Shown: positions 1 through 11,235 of the stretch, piece after piece
Layout of the letters: every line of letters starts with the position of its first letter
Numbering within the stretch: position 1 is the stretch's first letter
Origin: Superficieibacter sp. 1612_C1
GTDB taxonomy: Bacteria; Pseudomonadota; Gammaproteobacteria; Enterobacterales; Enterobacteriaceae
Assembly (NCBI RefSeq): GCF_015234305.1
Contig: NZ_JADGMI010000005.1
Coordinates: 124,001-188,000, forward strand
Direction of reading: 5' to 3'
Length of the DNA: 64,000 nt
Program-made: the position numbers and the translations under genes
Notes under the pieces: generated by a model
What the model saw: the letters and a program-made list of their open reading frames with translations, nothing else
Database searches by the model: none
Told to the model about the DNA's origin: nothing

Positions 1-185
1 TACAGCGCGCGCAGCAGCAGAAACGTCACCAGCATGATGGCGATAGTCATCAGCAGGGTTCGCGCCATGGAAAAACGGTGGACGCGTCGGAACAGCACTT
101 CCAGCCGATGATCGAGCTGCCAGTGTTCCCCCAGCTTAAACAAGCGCTCGGCAATCAGCACCAGCAAAATGGTAAAAAGCGTCAT
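1..185 (-). CDS. ampE: AmpE inner-membrane protein, N-terminal 61 residues (partial)
   Basis: Only the first 61 codons are inside the window; the gene runs off the left edge. The reading starts [20 protein letters not shown] and has a first hydrophobic segment at about residues 2-14 and another at about 42-61, as in the polytopic AmpE family of about 284 aa. The start codon overlaps the ampD stop (TGA at 182-184, ATG at 183-185), so the two are translationally coupled as in the known ampDE operon. AmpE is usually described as an inner-membrane partner in beta-lactamase induction; its biochemical role is not visible here. Confidence 0.9.
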   Translation of the reverse strand, partial: MTLFTILLVLIAERLFKLGEHWQLDHRLEVLFRRVHRFSMARTLLMTIAIMLVTFLLLRAL

Positions 186-745
186 GGCATCTCCTTTTCT
201 GACGAGGCAGTGACCAGGGCCCGAAATTTTGCCCAGTCAAATGCGGAGCCGGGATCGGTTTTACGTCCGGGGGCAATATCGCAGTGTCCGGTCATATTGT
301 CGGCGATTGCCGGGTAGAGCTTAATCAACGTGCGGGTAATAGCGGCCAGCTGTTGATATTGTGCATCGGTATACGGCTGCGTGTCCGTCCCCTCCAGTTC
401 AATACCAATGGAAAAGTCATTACACTTTTCGCGCCCTTGATAGCAGGAAACGCCCGCGTGCCAGGCCCGTTTATTGAAAGGAACATACTGCACGATTTCA
501 CCGTCGCGGCGAATCAGACAATGGGCAGAAACGCGCAGATGAACAATTTCAGCAAAAAAAGGATGTGCGTGCGGGTCGAGGGTGCCGGTAAACAGGGCAT
601 CGATCCACGGGCCGCCGAATTCGCCAGGAGGAAGGCTGATATTGTGCACCACCAATAAAGAAGGAGACTCGTCATCCGGGCGGCAATCGAAATGCGGGGA
701 CGGAACCCGTCGCGCCTCTGCCAGCCAGCCCTCGTGTAAATACAT
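182..745 (-). CDS. ampD: 1,6-anhydro-N-acetylmuramyl-L-alanine amidase AmpD
   Basis: Cytoplasmic zinc amidase that cleaves the stem peptide from anhydro-muropeptides during peptidoglycan recycling; its loss derepresses AmpC through AmpR where those are present. The 187-aa reading beginning [10 protein letters not shown] matches the family start. An upstream in-frame start would add 20 residues with no family counterpart, so I reject it. The zinc ligands are all present: His34, His154 and Asp164, with Glu116 and Lys162 in the active site. It is divergent from nadC, with 87 bp between the starts, and shares a stop/start overlap with ampE downstream. Confidence 0.96.
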   Translation of the reverse strand: MYLHEGWLAEARRVPSPHFDCRPDDESPSLLVVHNISLPPGEFGGPWIDALFTGTLDPHAHPFFAEIVHLRVSAHCLIRRDGEIVQYVPFNKRAWHAGVSCYQGREKCNDFSIGIELEGTDTQPYTDAQYQQLAAITRTLIKLYPAIADNMTGHCDIAPGRKTDPGSAFDWAKFRALVTASSEKEMP

Positions 746-763
746 ACAGAATCTCCTTATTAG

Positions 764-1726
<963 letters not shown>

Positions 1727-1789
1727 TTTTTCCTCATTTTGAATAGCGGTTGAGAGTGATGTCAAATAGCCCGTAGTCATCGGGGCGAC

Positions 1790-1828
1790 CGTCGGGTTGG
1801 GCCTCCCTCCGGGAACCCAATCCCGACG
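1790..1828 (+). other. Strong hairpin downstream of nadC
   Basis: CGTCGGGTTGGG pairs with CCCAATCCCGACG with one bulged T, giving a 12-bp stem around a roughly 15-nt loop. Only three T follow before a C run, so it is not a textbook intrinsic terminator. It may protect or end the nadC message together with the next hairpin. Confidence 0.5.
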
Positions 1829-1923
1829 TTTCCCCTGTTAACCCTTAATGTCAGTAACTTCGGTTCCGTTTTTCGTATCGCCTCGCAGCGCGATGTAACG
1901 CCTGTGCAACGCAGTTAAAAAGT

Positions 1924-1953
1924 CCTGAAAGCATCTTCAGGTCTGGTTTTTTC
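1924..1953 (+). terminator. Probable nadC terminator
   Basis: CCTGAA (1924-1929) pairs with TTCAGG (1936-1941) around a 6-nt loop, and a T6 run follows at 1947-1952. It lies about 200 bp after nadC and 60 bp before ppdD, so it would insulate the pilin gene from nadC transcription. The stem is short. Confidence 0.5.
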
Positions 1954-2011
1954 TCACTCGCCCGCTCGCGTTTCCCCTGCCAGAGTGCTCGCATTTACCG
2001 AGGAGCACACG

Positions 2012-2449
2012 ATGAACAGACAGCAAGGATTTACGCTTATTGAACTGATGGTGGTGATTGGCATCATCGCCATCCTCAGCGCTATCGGCATTCCCGCCTA
2101 TCAAAACTACCTGCGCAAAGCCGCGCTAACCGACATGCTACAAACCTTCATACCCTACCGCACCGCAATTGAGCTTTGCGCGCTGGATCATGGCGGGTTA
2201 ACCGACTGTGATGGTGGTAAAAATGGCATTCCCTCACCGACCACGACCCGTTACGTTTCAGAGATGAGCGTGGCGCAGGGCATCGTCACCCTCGCCGGGC
2301 AGGAGAGTCTCAACGGTCTTAGCGTGGTGATGACGCCCGGCTGGGACAATGCCAGTGGTATAACGGGCTGGCAACGGGTGTGCAATATCCAGCAGGACAG
2401 CGCGCTCCAGCAAGCCTGCGAAGACGTTTTCCGCTTCGATATACAGTAA
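2012..2449 (+). CDS. ppdD: Prepilin peptidase-dependent type IV pilin PpdD
   Basis: Major pilin subunit of the enterobacterial type IV pilus. The 145-aa reading starts MNRQQG then FTLIELMVVIGIIAILSAIG: a short basic leader cleaved after Gly6, the methylatable Phe, Glu at mature position 5, and the hydrophobic N-terminal helix typical of type IV pilins. An upstream start at 1985 would give an over-long leader and is rejected. ATG lies 7 nt after an AGGAG-type site. It is followed by hofB and hofC in the same direction, the conserved ppdD-hofB-hofC set. Confidence 0.95.
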   Translation: MNRQQGFTLIELMVVIGIIAILSAIGIPAYQNYLRKAALTDMLQTFIPYRTAIELCALDHGGLTDCDGGKNGIPSPTTTRYVSEMSVAQGIVTLAGQESLNGLSVVMTPGWDNASGITGWQRVCNIQQDSALQQACEDVFRFDIQ

Positions 2450-2461
2450 GGAGACACAAAG

Positions 2462-3847
2462 ATGAAACGGGAACAGCTCATCGCGTTATGTAAACGTTAT
2501 GGCGCAGTGTTATTGGATAGCGACGACGACACGCTCAATATTGCCGTTGTCGGCGATCCCGGTAGTCAGCTACTGGAATCCTTGCGCTTTGCCACACAAA
2601 AACGGATTGATATTGAATGCTGGTCACAGGAAAAAATGGATCAGCACCTGCACCTGTCCACACAAAGCCACCTGCCTGCCGTGAGTGAAGGAAGCGGCAC
2701 GGCCGTGGAGTTACTTAATCAGGCCCTGGAACAGGCGCTTTTACAGCGGGCTTCGGACATTCACTTTGAACCTCTGGCCGATCGTATGCGGATCCGCTTG
2801 CGGGTGGACGGCGTGCTGCATCAACTGACGACTATTCCACCTGGGCTTGTCGCCAGCATCATCGCACGGTTAAAAGTACTGGGTAATCTCGATATTGCTG
2901 AACGCCGCATGCCGCAGGACGGACAGTTTACGGTTGAACTGACGGGAAAATCGGTTTCCTTTCGTATTGCCACTCTACCGGGTAAATACGCTGAAAAAGT
3001 GGTAATTCGCCTGCTCCATCAGGTAGAGCAGGCGCTGGATATCCGGCAACTGGGTATGACAGCCCTTCAGGAGAAAGCGTTCAGCGACGCGCTGAAAATG
3101 CCGCAGGGTCTGCTGCTGGTCACCGGCCCCACCGGTAGCGGTAAAACCGTCACGCTTTATAGCGCGCTTCAGTCGCTCAATACGCCTGAGGTGAATATTT
3201 GTAGCGTCGAAGATCCGGTAGAGATCCCGCTTGAGGGCATCAACCAGACGCCGATCAACCCGCGTGCCGGGCTGACGTTTCAAAAGGTTCTCCGCGCCCT
3301 TCTGCGTCAGGATCCGGACATCATTATGGTGGGAGAGATCCGCGATGGCGACACTGCTGAAATTGCGATTAAAGCCGCGCAAACCGGACATCTTGTGCTT
3401 TCAACATTACACACCAACTCCACGACCGAGGCGCTGGTCCGTTTGCAACAAATGGGCGTCGCACGCTGGATGCTCTCTTCCTCGCTGTTATTAGTGGTGG
3501 CTCAGCGACTGGTGCGCAAACTGTGTCCGCACTGCCGCACGCAAATTGGCGAGCATAGCGCCGTGCCCTCCTCTCTCTGGCGACGCCCCCTGCCCCGCTG
3601 GCGGGCTACCGGCTGCGACCGTTGCTATCACGGATTTTATGGCCGAATAGCCTTGTTTGAACTGTTGCCTGTTGAGGGCAAGCTGCGTCAGGCGATCGCC
3701 AGCGAACACAGTGCGATAGACATTCAATCGCAGGCGCATCGCGATGGGATGACCACGCTATTCGAAAATGGCTGTCTGGCGGTGGAACAGGGGCTGACGA
3801 CGGTAGAAGAGTTACTGCGCGTACTGGGAACACCGCATGAAGGTTAA
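2462..3847 (+). CDS. hofB: Type IV pilus assembly ATPase HofB (GspE/PilB family)
   Basis: Cytoplasmic secretion-type ATPase that powers pilin assembly. It is 461 aa, the expected length. Walker A GPTGSGKT is at residues 222-229, the Asp-box/Walker B region DPDIIMVGEIRD near 284-295, and a His box at TGHLVLSTLHTN. A CPHC...CDRC zinc tetracysteine lies near 357-395 as in PilB/GspE proteins. It starts 12 bp after ppdD and its end overlaps hofC by 11 bp, which implies coupled translation. Confidence 0.94.
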   Translation: MKREQLIALCKRYGAVLLDSDDDTLNIAVVGDPGSQLLESLRFATQKRIDIECWSQEKMDQHLHLSTQSHLPAVSEGSGTAVELLNQALEQALLQRASDIHFEPLADRMRIRLRVDGVLHQLTTIPPGLVASIIARLKVLGNLDIAERRMPQDGQFTVELTGKSVSFRIATLPGKYAEKVVIRLLHQVEQALDIRQLGMTALQEKAFSDALKMPQGLLLVTGPTGSGKTVTLYSALQSLNTPEVNICSVEDPVEIPLEGINQTPINPRAGLTFQKVLRALLRQDPDIIMVGEIRDGDTAEIAIKAAQTGHLVLSTLHTNSTTEALVRLQQMGVARWMLSSSLLLVVAQRLVRKLCPHCRTQIGEHSAVPSSLWRRPLPRWRATGCDRCYHGFYGRIALFELLPVEGKLRQAIASEHSAIDIQSQAHRDGMTTLFENGCLAVEQGLTTVEELLRVLGTPHEG

Positions 3848-5039
3848 ACAACTCTGGCAGTGGCGTGGGCTGACTCCGGAGGGCGAAATGCAGCAGGGCG
3901 TCATATGGGACACCAACCGCACGGCGGCGCTGATGACGTTTCAGCAGCAACATATCACGCCGATGGGGCTGAAACGCTGCGTAGTACGCTCCTCTCTCTG
4001 GCGTCGCGAGCATAGTTGCAGCGTTATTCGACAACTGGCGACGCTGCTTCATGCCGGGCTCACGCTGCCAGAGGGATTAATGCTACTGGCGCAGCAGCAA
4101 CCGGGTAAACAATGGCAGGCGCTGCTGCAAAATGTCGGTCAGGAGCTGGAAAAGGGTATTGCGTTTTCCCTCGCCCTCAAACAGTGGCCGCAGGCTTTTC
4201 CTCCGCTATGGCTGGCGATGATCCGCACCGGTGAGCTGACCGGTAAACTTGAGCAGTGTTGCTTTCATCTGGCGGAACAGCAGGAGGCTCAGCAGCGTCT
4301 GGCGGCAAAGGTCCGCAAGGCGCTACGTTATCCCATTATCATTCTGACGCTCGCGCTGGCGGTAGTCATGGCGATGGTATGCTGGGTGTTACCGGAATTT
4401 GCGGCAATCTATCAGACGTTTAATACACCGCTGCCTGCGTTGACGCGCGGTGTAATGGCGTTTGCACAGGTTATTCAACAATGGGGAATGTTACTTTTTG
4501 CCGCCCCGGTACTGGCGCTCGGGATCCTGAACAGGCTACGACATCATACGGGCTGGCTGATACTCAGGCAGAAATGGCTGCTGGCATGTCCAATCGCCGG
4601 TGGCCTTATCCGCGGACAAAAGCTTAGCCATATTTTCAGCGTGCTGGCGCTGACTCAAAGCGCCGGGATCGCTTTTTTGCAAGGTTTGCACAGCGCCAGT
4701 GAGACGCTGGACTGTCCTTACTGGCAGCGCGTCCTGCGTCAGGTACATCAGGATATTACTCAGGGTTCGCCCGTCTGGCAGGCCATGGAAAGGAGCGGCG
4801 AATTTAGCCCGCTATGCCTTCAGTTGATCAGAACCGGCGAAGCCTCGGGTGCGCTGGATACGATGCTGGAAGATCTCGCACGTCATCACAGCGAGAAAAC
4901 ACAAACGGTGGCGGATAATCTGGCGTCGTTGCTGGAACCGATGCTCCTGATTGTCACCGGGGTGATTATCGGGACGCTGGTGGTGGCGATGTATCTGCCC
5001 ATTTTTCATCTGGGAGATGCCATGAGTGGGATGGGGTAA
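3837..5039 (+). CDS. hofC: Type IV pilus assembly inner-membrane protein HofC (GspF/PilC family)
   Basis: Polytopic platform protein thought to link the HofB ATPase to pilin assembly. The 400-aa sequence has two GspF domains with conserved FPPLWLAMIRTGE-like and FSPLCLQLIRTGE-like motifs, and membrane segments near residues 162-190, 213-233 and 365-390. The start overlaps hofB by 11 bp. It converges on guaC with a hairpin between. Conditions for expression cannot be read from the sequence; in E. coli the set is poorly expressed. Confidence 0.93.
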   Translation: MKVKQLWQWRGLTPEGEMQQGVIWDTNRTAALMTFQQQHITPMGLKRCVVRSSLWRREHSCSVIRQLATLLHAGLTLPEGLMLLAQQQPGKQWQALLQNVGQELEKGIAFSLALKQWPQAFPPLWLAMIRTGELTGKLEQCCFHLAEQQEAQQRLAAKVRKALRYPIIILTLALAVVMAMVCWVLPEFAAIYQTFNTPLPALTRGVMAFAQVIQQWGMLLFAAPVLALGILNRLRHHTGWLILRQKWLLACPIAGGLIRGQKLSHIFSVLALTQSAGIAFLQGLHSASETLDCPYWQRVLRQVHQDITQGSPVWQAMERSGEFSPLCLQLIRTGEASGALDTMLEDLARHHSEKTQTVADNLASLLEPMLLIVTGVIIGTLVVAMYLPIFHLGDAMSGMG

Positions 5040-5040
5040 T

Positions 5041-5062
5041 TGCGCTGGCTTACGCCAGCGCA
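5041..5062. terminator. Convergent hairpin between hofC and guaC
   Basis: Perfect 9-bp inverted repeat TGCGCTGGC / GCCAGCGCA with a 4-nt loop, directly after the hofC stop and 7 bp from the guaC stop. There is no long T run on either side, so efficiency as an intrinsic terminator is uncertain. Position between convergent genes supports a transcript-end role for both. Confidence 0.55.
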
Positions 5063-5068
5063 GATGCA

Positions 5069-6112
5069 TTACAGGCTGTTGAAAACGCGGTTTTCCTGTT
5101 CCTGCACGCGAATAAAGGTCGTGCGCTTGGTTAGCTCCTTCAGACGGGAAGCCCCAACGTAGGTACAGGCTGAACGCAGACCGCCGAGAATATCGCGCGC
5201 GGTATTCTCCACCGGGCCGCGCAGAGGCAGCTTCACGGTTTTCCCTTCTGCCGCACGATAACCGGCAACGCCGCCGACGTGACGGTTCATCGCGGACTCG
5301 GAGCTCATGCCGTAGAACAGCATAAATTTCTCACCGTCCTCTTCGACTACGGTGCCGCCGCTCTCTTCGTGTCCGGCCAGCATCCCGCCCAGCATGACAA
5401 AATCAGCACCGCCGCCGAAGGCTTTCGCTACGTCACCCGGCATGGTGCAACCGCCGTCGCTGACGATCTGCCCGCCGAGACCGTGGGCCGCGTCCGCGCA
5501 TTCGATCACCGCAGAAAGCTGCGGATAGCCGACGCCCGTTTTCACACGAGTCGTGCAAACGGAGCCGGGGCCGATACCAACTTTAACGATGTCCGCGCCG
5601 GAGAGAATGAGCTCTTCGCACATTTCACCGGTGACGACGTTGCCCGCGCAGATAGTTTTGTTCGGCCAGGCTTCACGCGCTTTGGTGACGAACTGCACAA
5701 AATGCTCGGAATAACCATTCGCCACATCAATACAAATAAAGCTCAGCGCGGGGTGCAGATTAAGGATCTGAATGGTTTTCTCAAAATCTGCATCGGAGGT
5801 GCCGGTAGAGACCATAACGTGTTTCAGCACATCGTCAGACACGCTCTGAATAAACCCTTTCCAGTCTTCCGGCGTGTAGTGCTTATGTACCGCCGTCAGA
5901 ATACCAAATGAGGACAGCGCTTTTGCCATGCCAAAGGTGCCCACGGTATCCATATTCGCTGCGATAATCGGCACGCCTGACCAGCTCTGACCGGAATGCT
6001 TAAAGGTGATTTCGCGCTCCAGTTCAACTTCGGAACGGCTTTTGAGGGTAGAACGTTTTGGGCGGATAAGAACGTCTTTAAAACCTAACTTCAGATCTTC
6101 TTCGATACGCAT
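5069..6112 (-). CDS. guaC: GMP reductase
   Basis: Converts GMP to IMP with NADPH, releasing ammonia; part of purine salvage and A/G balance. 347 aa, full length. The catalytic cysteine loop [11 protein letters not shown] is present, as is the IMPDH/GMPR phosphate-binding [24 protein letters not shown] stretch in shorter blocks, and no CBS domain is inserted, which separates it from GuaB. It is monocistronic, with its own promoter upstream, and divergent from coaE. Confidence 0.97.
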   Translation of the reverse strand: MRIEEDLKLGFKDVLIRPKRSTLKSRSEVELEREITFKHSGQSWSGVPIIAANMDTVGTFGMAKALSSFGILTAVHKHYTPEDWKGFIQSVSDDVLKHVMVSTGTSDADFEKTIQILNLHPALSFICIDVANGYSEHFVQFVTKAREAWPNKTICAGNVVTGEMCEELILSGADIVKVGIGPGSVCTTRVKTGVGYPQLSAVIECADAAHGLGGQIVSDGGCTMPGDVAKAFGGGADFVMLGGMLAGHEESGGTVVEEDGEKFMLFYGMSSESAMNRHVGGVAGYRAAEGKTVKLPLRGPVENTARDILGGLRSACTYVGASRLKELTKRTTFIRVQEQENRVFNSL

Positions 6113-6164
6113 GTAGGGTTCCTGGGGTTAAGGGCAATAGAAAAAGCGCAACTCCAGTGACGTT

Positions 6165-6192
6165 ATCATACGCACTAATAGTGTTACCGCAA
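6165..6192 (-). promoter_or_regulatory. Candidate guaC promoter
   Basis: On the minus strand TTGCGG (6187-6192) and TATGAT (6165-6170) are separated by 16 bp, about 53 bp upstream of the guaC start. Both hexamers are close to the sigma70 consensus. On the plus strand of the same gap, TACAAT at 6219-6224 is a possible -10 for coaE, without a good -35. Confidence 0.55.
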
Positions 6193-6335
6193 GACTGCGA
6201 TTTTCTCTTTTTTTACGCTACAATCCTATAAATTTACCTGGTGAACGGTGGGAAGATAATTATCATCTCTCGCTATGAATTCTCCTTTTTTAACCTTCTG
6301 ATTTTGAATATCAAATTATTCCGGGACTGGCTTTT

Positions 6336-6956
6336 ATGAGGTATACGGTAGCGTTAACTGGCGGTATTGGCAGCGGTAAAAGTACGGTTGCGGACGCCTT
6401 CGCCCTGCTGGGTGTTAACGTGATTGATGCCGATGTCATTGCCCGTCAGGTCGTGGAGCCCGGCACTCAGGCGCTCAATACCATTACTGAACGTTTCGGT
6501 CCGTCGATCCTTACGGCTGACGGAGGGCTTAATCGCCGTCTTCTGCGCGAGCGTATTTTTGCCCATCCCGACGATAAATCGTGGCTTAACGCGCTACTGC
6601 ATCCATTGATCCAGCAGGAAACCCAGCGACAATTCCGCCAGGCCACCTCCCCCTGGGTGCTGTGGGTAGTGCCGCTGCTGGTAGAAAACAGGCTTTATGA
6701 GAAAGCCGATCGCGTTCTCGTGGTGGATGTCTCGCGTGAAACCCAGCTGCAAAGAACGATGCAGCGTGACGGCGTGACGCGTGAACATGCCAAACAAATT
6801 CTCTCTGCTCAGGCAACGCGCGAACAGCGTCTGGCCGTGGCGGATGACGTCATTGATAACAACGGCGCGCCTGATGCGATAGCATCGGACGTTGCCCGCC
6901 TGCATGCGCAGTATTTGAAATTCGCGGCGCAGGCTGTTTCACAGGAAAAATCGTAA
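6336..6956 (+). CDS. coaE: Dephospho-CoA kinase
   Basis: Last step of coenzyme A synthesis: ATP-dependent phosphorylation of the 3'-hydroxyl of dephospho-CoA. 206 aa, normal length. The P-loop GGIGSGKS is at residues 9-16, followed by the [13 protein letters not shown] CoA-domain motif and an LID-region RDGVTREHA. The gene opens a compact group; its stop shares a base with the zapD start (TAATG). Confidence 0.97.
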   Translation: MRYTVALTGGIGSGKSTVADAFALLGVNVIDADVIARQVVEPGTQALNTITERFGPSILTADGGLNRRLLRERIFAHPDDKSWLNALLHPLIQQETQRQFRQATSPWVLWVVPLLVENRLYEKADRVLVVDVSRETQLQRTMQRDGVTREHAKQILSAQATREQRLAVADDVIDNNGAPDAIASDVARLHAQYLKFAAQAVSQEKS

Positions 6957-7702
6957 TGCATCATACGCACATTCTTTTTGAACACCCGCTAAACGAAAAA
7001 ATGCGCACCTGGCTGCGCATTGAATTTTTAATTGAGCAGATGTCCGCCGCGCTGCCGGTCACCGACCATGCGGGTGCGTTGCATTTTTTTCGTAACGTCG
7101 GAGACTTACTGGACGTACTCGAACGCGGTGAAGTCCGTACGGAACTGTTGAAAGAGCTGGAACGTCAGCAGAAAAAATTACAGGCATGGGCCGACGTGCC
7201 CGGCGTAGATGTAAATCGTATTGACGCGTTGCGTCAGCAACTGAAGGCCTGTGGCAGTACGCTGATGTCCGCGCCACGAATGGGTCAGCTATTACGCGAA
7301 GATCGCCTGATTGGGCTGGTACGCCAGCGTCTGAGTATCCCCGGCGGCTGTTGCAGTTTCGATTTGCCCACGCTGCATATCTGGCTTCATCTGCCGCAAG
7401 AACAGCGCGATGCACAGACTGAACAATGGCTTATCAGCCTGCAACCGCTTCAGCAGGCGCTGACGTTAATTATGGATCTGATCCGCAATTCAGCGCCGTT
7501 CCGCAAGCAAACCAGCCTGCATGGTTTTTATCAGGATAACGGTGAAGATGCCGATCTGCTGCGCCTGCAATTGCCGCTGGAGGGACAGCTTTATCCGCAA
7601 ATTTCCGGGCATAAAAGCCGCTTTGCGATCCGTTTTTTGCCACTGGATAGCGAAAATGGTCAGATCCCTGACCGTTTCGATTTTGAACTGGCTTGCTGTT
7701 AA
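6956..7702 (+). CDS. zapD: Cell division protein ZapD
   Basis: FtsZ-interacting protein that bundles FtsZ filaments at the Z ring; cytoplasmic. 248 aa, against about 247 in E. coli. Conserved family blocks are visible: [18 protein letters not shown] at the N terminus, [18 protein letters not shown] in the middle and a C-terminal [16 protein letters not shown]...FELACC. The ATG overlaps the coaE stop, and yacG follows after 9 bp, the usual coaE-zapD-yacG order. Confidence 0.95.
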   Translation: MHHTHILFEHPLNEKMRTWLRIEFLIEQMSAALPVTDHAGALHFFRNVGDLLDVLERGEVRTELLKELERQQKKLQAWADVPGVDVNRIDALRQQLKACGSTLMSAPRMGQLLREDRLIGLVRQRLSIPGGCCSFDLPTLHIWLHLPQEQRDAQTEQWLISLQPLQQALTLIMDLIRNSAPFRKQTSLHGFYQDNGEDADLLRLQLPLEGQLYPQISGHKSRFAIRFLPLDSENGQIPDRFDFELACC

Positions 7703-7711
7703 GGAGAATAT

Positions 7712-7906
7712 ATGTCTGAAGCCACCGTGGTTAATTGCCCAACCTGCGGCAAAGCGGTTATCTGGGGCCAGGAGAGCCCGTTTCGTCCTTTTTGCAGCAA
7801 ACGCTGCCAGTTGATCGACCTTGGCGAGTGGGCTGCCGAGGAGAAGCGTATTCCCAGCGCGGGCGATCTGTCTGATAGCGATGACTGGAGCGAAGAGAAA
7901 CAGTAA
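7712..7906 (+). CDS. yacG: DNA gyrase inhibitor YacG, zinc-binding
   Basis: 64-aa zinc protein of the YacG family, shown in E. coli to bind GyrB and inhibit gyrase. The four zinc cysteines are at residues 9, 12, 28 and 32 (CPTC...CSKRC), with the following LIDLGEWA block conserved. The C-terminal tail is acidic ([11 protein letters not shown]). A GGAG site precedes the ATG. A REP element separates it from convergent mutT. Confidence 0.94.
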   Translation: MSEATVVNCPTCGKAVIWGQESPFRPFCSKRCQLIDLGEWAAEEKRIPSAGDLSDSDDWSEEKQ

Positions 7907-7915
7907 ATATAATCC

Positions 7916-7995
7916 TGCCGGGTGGCGGCTGCGCCTTACCCGGCATGTGGGCTGGCGTTGTCTGTAGGCCCGCGTAAGCGAAGCGCCACCGGGCA
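7916..7995. repeat. REP/BIME pair between yacG and mutT
   Basis: Two REP units in inverted arrangement: the first at 7916-7945 (GCCGGGTGGCGGCTGCGCC...ACCCGGC) and the second at 7964-7995 (GTAGGCCCGCGTAAGCG...CCACCGGGC). They sit between convergent genes, the common REP location, where they can stabilise 3' ends or bind gyrase or IHF. The same units recur near 54.3 and 62.7 kb. Confidence 0.85.
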
Positions 7996-8020
7996 TTATT
8001 CGACACCCGGCGTCTTAATC

Positions 8021-8413
8021 TTAAACGGCGTTCACCAGCTTTGCGATAACCGGTGCATTCGCCGGCGGGAAATCGTCCGCCTTTAATTCGTTTACCGCAA
8101 TCCAGCGCCCCGGCTGTCCTTCTTTACCCCACGGCTCCCCTTCCCAGCGGTCCACCAGCCAGAACCAAAGCGTGATATGGCGGTCCGGAAATTCATATTC
8201 CAGCTTATCGAATAACGTGGCGTTATGCGGCGTGATCCCCACCTCTTCCTGCAACTCACGAGTCAGCGCCTGCTCCGGCGTTTCGTCGGCCTCAATTTTT
8301 CCACCGGGAAACTCCAGCTTATTCGCCATATGCGCATCAGCAGCACGCTGGGTGATGAAAATCTCATGCTGTGGATTACGAATAATCCCCACGGCAATTT
8401 GCAGTTTTTTCAT
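8021..8413 (-). CDS. mutT: 8-oxo-dGTP diphosphatase MutT
   Basis: Sanitises the nucleotide pool by hydrolysing 8-oxo-dGTP, preventing A:T to C:G transversions. 130 aa (E. coli 129). The Nudix box is intact at about residues 37-59, reading GGKIEADETPEQ then ALTRELQEEVGI. The C terminus ends AKLVNAV, different from the E. coli end. It lies downstream of secA on the same strand with an intrinsic terminator between. Confidence 0.96.
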   Translation of the reverse strand: MKKLQIAVGIIRNPQHEIFITQRAADAHMANKLEFPGGKIEADETPEQALTRELQEEVGITPHNATLFDKLEYEFPDRHITLWFWLVDRWEGEPWGKEGQPGRWIAVNELKADDFPPANAPVIAKLVNAV

Positions 8414-8427
8414 GTTATTACGTCCAT

Positions 8428-8453
8428 AAAAAAGGCGCAGTCGCCTGCGCCTT
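8428..8453 (-). terminator. Intrinsic terminator after secA
   Basis: On the minus strand a 9-bp stem, AAGGCGCAG / CTGCGCCTT, with loop GCGA is followed by a T6 run (complement of 8428-8433). It lies 19 bp after the secA stop and just before mutT, so mutT expression needs either read-through or its own promoter. Confidence 0.85.
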
Positions 8454-8471
8454 CCGTGGTTAGCCCGGCCC

Positions 8472-11177
8472 TTAACTCAGGCGGCCATGGCACTGTTTGT
8501 ATTTTTTACCGGAACCGCACGGGCACGGATCGTTACGGCCAACTTTGCGTTCGCCGGTCTGTTCCGCAATGGCTTCAGCCGCTGCGGTGTGATCGTCCTG
8601 ATGGCTGAGCTGCTGCATCTGCGCCAGACGTTCGGCTTCTTCGCGGCGCTGCTGTTCCATCTCTTCCACTTCTTCCGGCTCGCGCACCTGTACTTTGCTC
8701 AGGGTGCTGATCACTTCATATTTCAGAGATTCCAGCATCGCAGCAAACATAGAGAAGGATTCGCGTTTGTATTCCTGCTTCGGATCTTTCTGCGCATAGC
8801 CACGCAAATGGATACCCTGACGCAGATAGTCCATTGCTGCCAGATGCTCTTTCCACAGCGAGTCGAGGGTTTGCAGCATGACGCCTTTTTCGAAATGGCG
8901 CATCATTTCAGCACCCACGATCTCTTCTTTACGCTGATAAACCTCGATCGCGCTGGCAAGGATACGCTCACGCAGCGTCTCTTCATGCAGTTCCGGCTCT
9001 TTATCCAGCCACTCAGTAATAGGCAGGTCGAGATCGAAATCGTTCTTCAGACGCTCTTGCAGACCAGGGATATCCCACATCTCTTCCAGTGACTGTGGTG
9101 GAATATGGTTATCGATGGTCGCTTTGAACACGTCTTCACGGATGCTATTGATGGTTTCGCTTACGTCCGACACGTCCAGCAGTTCGTTACGCTGGGTGTA
9201 GATGGCACGGCGCTGATCGTTGGCCACATCATCATATTCAAGCAGCTGTTTACGAATATCAAAGTTACGGCTTTCGACTTTACGCTGAGCGTTGGCAATG
9301 GCTTTAGTGACCCACGGATGCTCAATGGCTTCGCCCGGTTTCATCCCCAGTTTACGCATCATCCCCGCCACACGATCGGAGGCGAAAATACGCATCAGCG
9401 CATCTTCCATCGACAGGTAGAAACGGGAAGAACCCGCATCCCCCTGACGACCGGAACGGCCACGCAGCTGGTTATCGATACGACGCGATTCATGGCGTTC
9501 AGTACCAATAATATGCAGGCCGCCGGAGGCCAGTACCGCGTCGTGACGAACCTGCCAGTCGGCTTTAATTTGGGCAATCTGTTCCGGGGTCGGCTCTTCC
9601 AGCGCAGCAACTTCCGCCTGCCAGCTACCCCCGAGCACGATATCCGTACCACGACCAGCCATGTTGGTAGCAATGGTCACCGCAGCCGGATAACCCGCCT
9701 GGGCGACGATATCTGCTTCGCTGGCGTGGAATTTGGCGTTCAGAACGTTATGTTTGATACCGGCTTTCACCAGTTCATTCGACACCACTTCTGATTTTTC
9801 AATTGAGATAGTACCGACCAGCACCGGCTGACCATTTGCCGTGCGTTCTTTGATATCTTCAATGATCGCCTGGATTTTTTCCGCTTCGGTCATATACACC
9901 AGATCCGCCATATCCTTACGGATCATTGGACGGTTAGTGGGCACAACCACGGTATCCAGTTTATAGATGGAACTGAATTCGAACGCTTCAGTATCCGCCG
10001 TACCGGTCATACCGGCCAGTTTTTCATACAAACGGAAGTAGTTCTGGAAGGTAATGGACGCCAGCGTCTGGTTTTCATTCTGAATTTCCACGCCTTCTTT
10101 GGCTTCAACGGCCTGATGCAGACCATCTGACCAGCGGCGACCCTGCATGGTACGACCGGTATGTTCGTCGACGATGATGACTTCGCCATCTTTAACGATG
10201 TAGTCAACGTCGCGGGTAAACAGGGCGTGGGCGCGCAGTGCGGCGGTCACGTGGTGCATCATCATGATGTTGCCCGGCGAGTAAAGCGATTCGCCCTCTT
10301 CCATGATGCCTTCTTTGACCAGCAATTCTTCGATCAGCACCAGGCCGCGTTCGGTTAAGTTAACCTGACGCGCTTTCTCGTCTACAGAGAAATGGCCTTC
10401 GCCCTGGAAGGTATCGGAGTCTTCTTTTTCCTGACGGATCAGATGCGGGATGATTTTGTTCATCTGCTTGTACATTTCTGAACTGTCTTCCGCCGGACCG
10501 GAGATAATCAGCGGTGTACGCGCTTCATCGATCAGGATGGAGTCCACCTCATCCACCAGCGCGTAGTGCAGTTTACGCTGGACGCGTTCTTCCGGACTAA
10601 ACGCCATGTTATCGCGCAGATAGTCAAAACCGTATTCGTTGTTGGTCCCGTAGGTGATATCGGCTGCGTAAGCTTCACGCTTTGCCGGTGCAGGCAGGCC
10701 AGACATGTTGATGCCGACGGTCATGCCGAGGAATTCAAACAGCGGGCGGTTATTTTCGGCGTCACGCTGTGCCAGATAGTCGTTGACGGTAACCACGTGA
10801 ACGCCTTTGCCTGACAGCGCATTAAGGTAAGCAGGCAGCGTAGCGGTCAGGGTTTTACCTTCACCGGTACGCATTTCCGCGATACAGCGCTCGTTCAGCA
10901 CCATACCACCGAGCAACTGGACGTCGAAGTGACGCATGCCAAAAACGCGCTTACTCGCTTCACGCACCACGGCAAAGGCTTCCGGGATCAGGCTTTCAAC
11001 GGTGTCGCCTTTTGCCAGGCGCGCGCGGAACTCTGCGGTTTTGGCTTTCAGCTCTTCATCAGAGAGCTTTTCCATTGCCGGTTCCATACTGTTAATCAGG
11101 TTGACCGCTTTGCGCATACGGCGCAGGGTACGATCGTTACGACTACCGAAAACTTTAGTTAATAATTTGATTAGCAT
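8472..11177 (-). CDS. secA: Preprotein translocase motor ATPase SecA
   Basis: ATPase that drives preproteins through SecYEG at the inner membrane. 901 aa, identical in length to E. coli SecA. Walker A MRTGEGKT is near residues 102-109, the [19 protein letters not shown] motif II region near 209, and helicase motif VI near GRGTD...RGRSGRQGD. The C-terminal zinc/SecB-binding tail is [13 protein letters not shown]. It lies 58 bp after secM, whose stalled ribosome is known to expose the secA start. Confidence 0.98.
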   Translation of the reverse strand: MLIKLLTKVFGSRNDRTLRRMRKAVNLINSMEPAMEKLSDEELKAKTAEFRARLAKGDTVESLIPEAFAVVREASKRVFGMRHFDVQLLGGMVLNERCIAEMRTGEGKTLTATLPAYLNALSGKGVHVVTVNDYLAQRDAENNRPLFEFLGMTVGINMSGLPAPAKREAYAADITYGTNNEYGFDYLRDNMAFSPEERVQRKLHYALVDEVDSILIDEARTPLIISGPAEDSSEMYKQMNKIIPHLIRQEKEDSDTFQGEGHFSVDEKARQVNLTERGLVLIEELLVKEGIMEEGESLYSPGNIMMMHHVTAALRAHALFTRDVDYIVKDGEVIIVDEHTGRTMQGRRWSDGLHQAVEAKEGVEIQNENQTLASITFQNYFRLYEKLAGMTGTADTEAFEFSSIYKLDTVVVPTNRPMIRKDMADLVYMTEAEKIQAIIEDIKERTANGQPVLVGTISIEKSEVVSNELVKAGIKHNVLNAKFHASEADIVAQAGYPAAVTIATNMAGRGTDIVLGGSWQAEVAALEEPTPEQIAQIKADWQVRHDAVLASGGLHIIGTERHESRRIDNQLRGRSGRQGDAGSSRFYLSMEDALMRIFASDRVAGMMRKLGMKPGEAIEHPWVTKAIANAQRKVESRNFDIRKQLLEYDDVANDQRRAIYTQRNELLDVSDVSETINSIREDVFKATIDNHIPPQSLEEMWDIPGLQERLKNDFDLDLPITEWLDKEPELHEETLRERILASAIEVYQRKEEIVGAEMMRHFEKGVMLQTLDSLWKEHLAAMDYLRQGIHLRGYAQKDPKQEYKRESFSMFAAMLESLKYEVISTLSKVQVREPEEVEEMEQQRREEAERLAQMQQLSHQDDHTAAAEAIAEQTGERKVGRNDPCPCGSGKKYKQCHGRLS

Positions 11178-11235
11178 AATAAAATCTCAAACGCCCCGCT
11201 GTGCGGAGTCAAAAATTAGTTGAAGGAAGAATGAT

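Noticed and set aside
2012-5039. Complete functional type IV pilus system
   Set aside because: Only pilin, ATPase and platform genes are here; the secretin and other parts are not in the window, so function cannot be claimed.
7916-7995. CRISPR-like repeat array
   Set aside because: These are inverted REP units with GC-rich palindromes and irregular spacing, without unique spacers.
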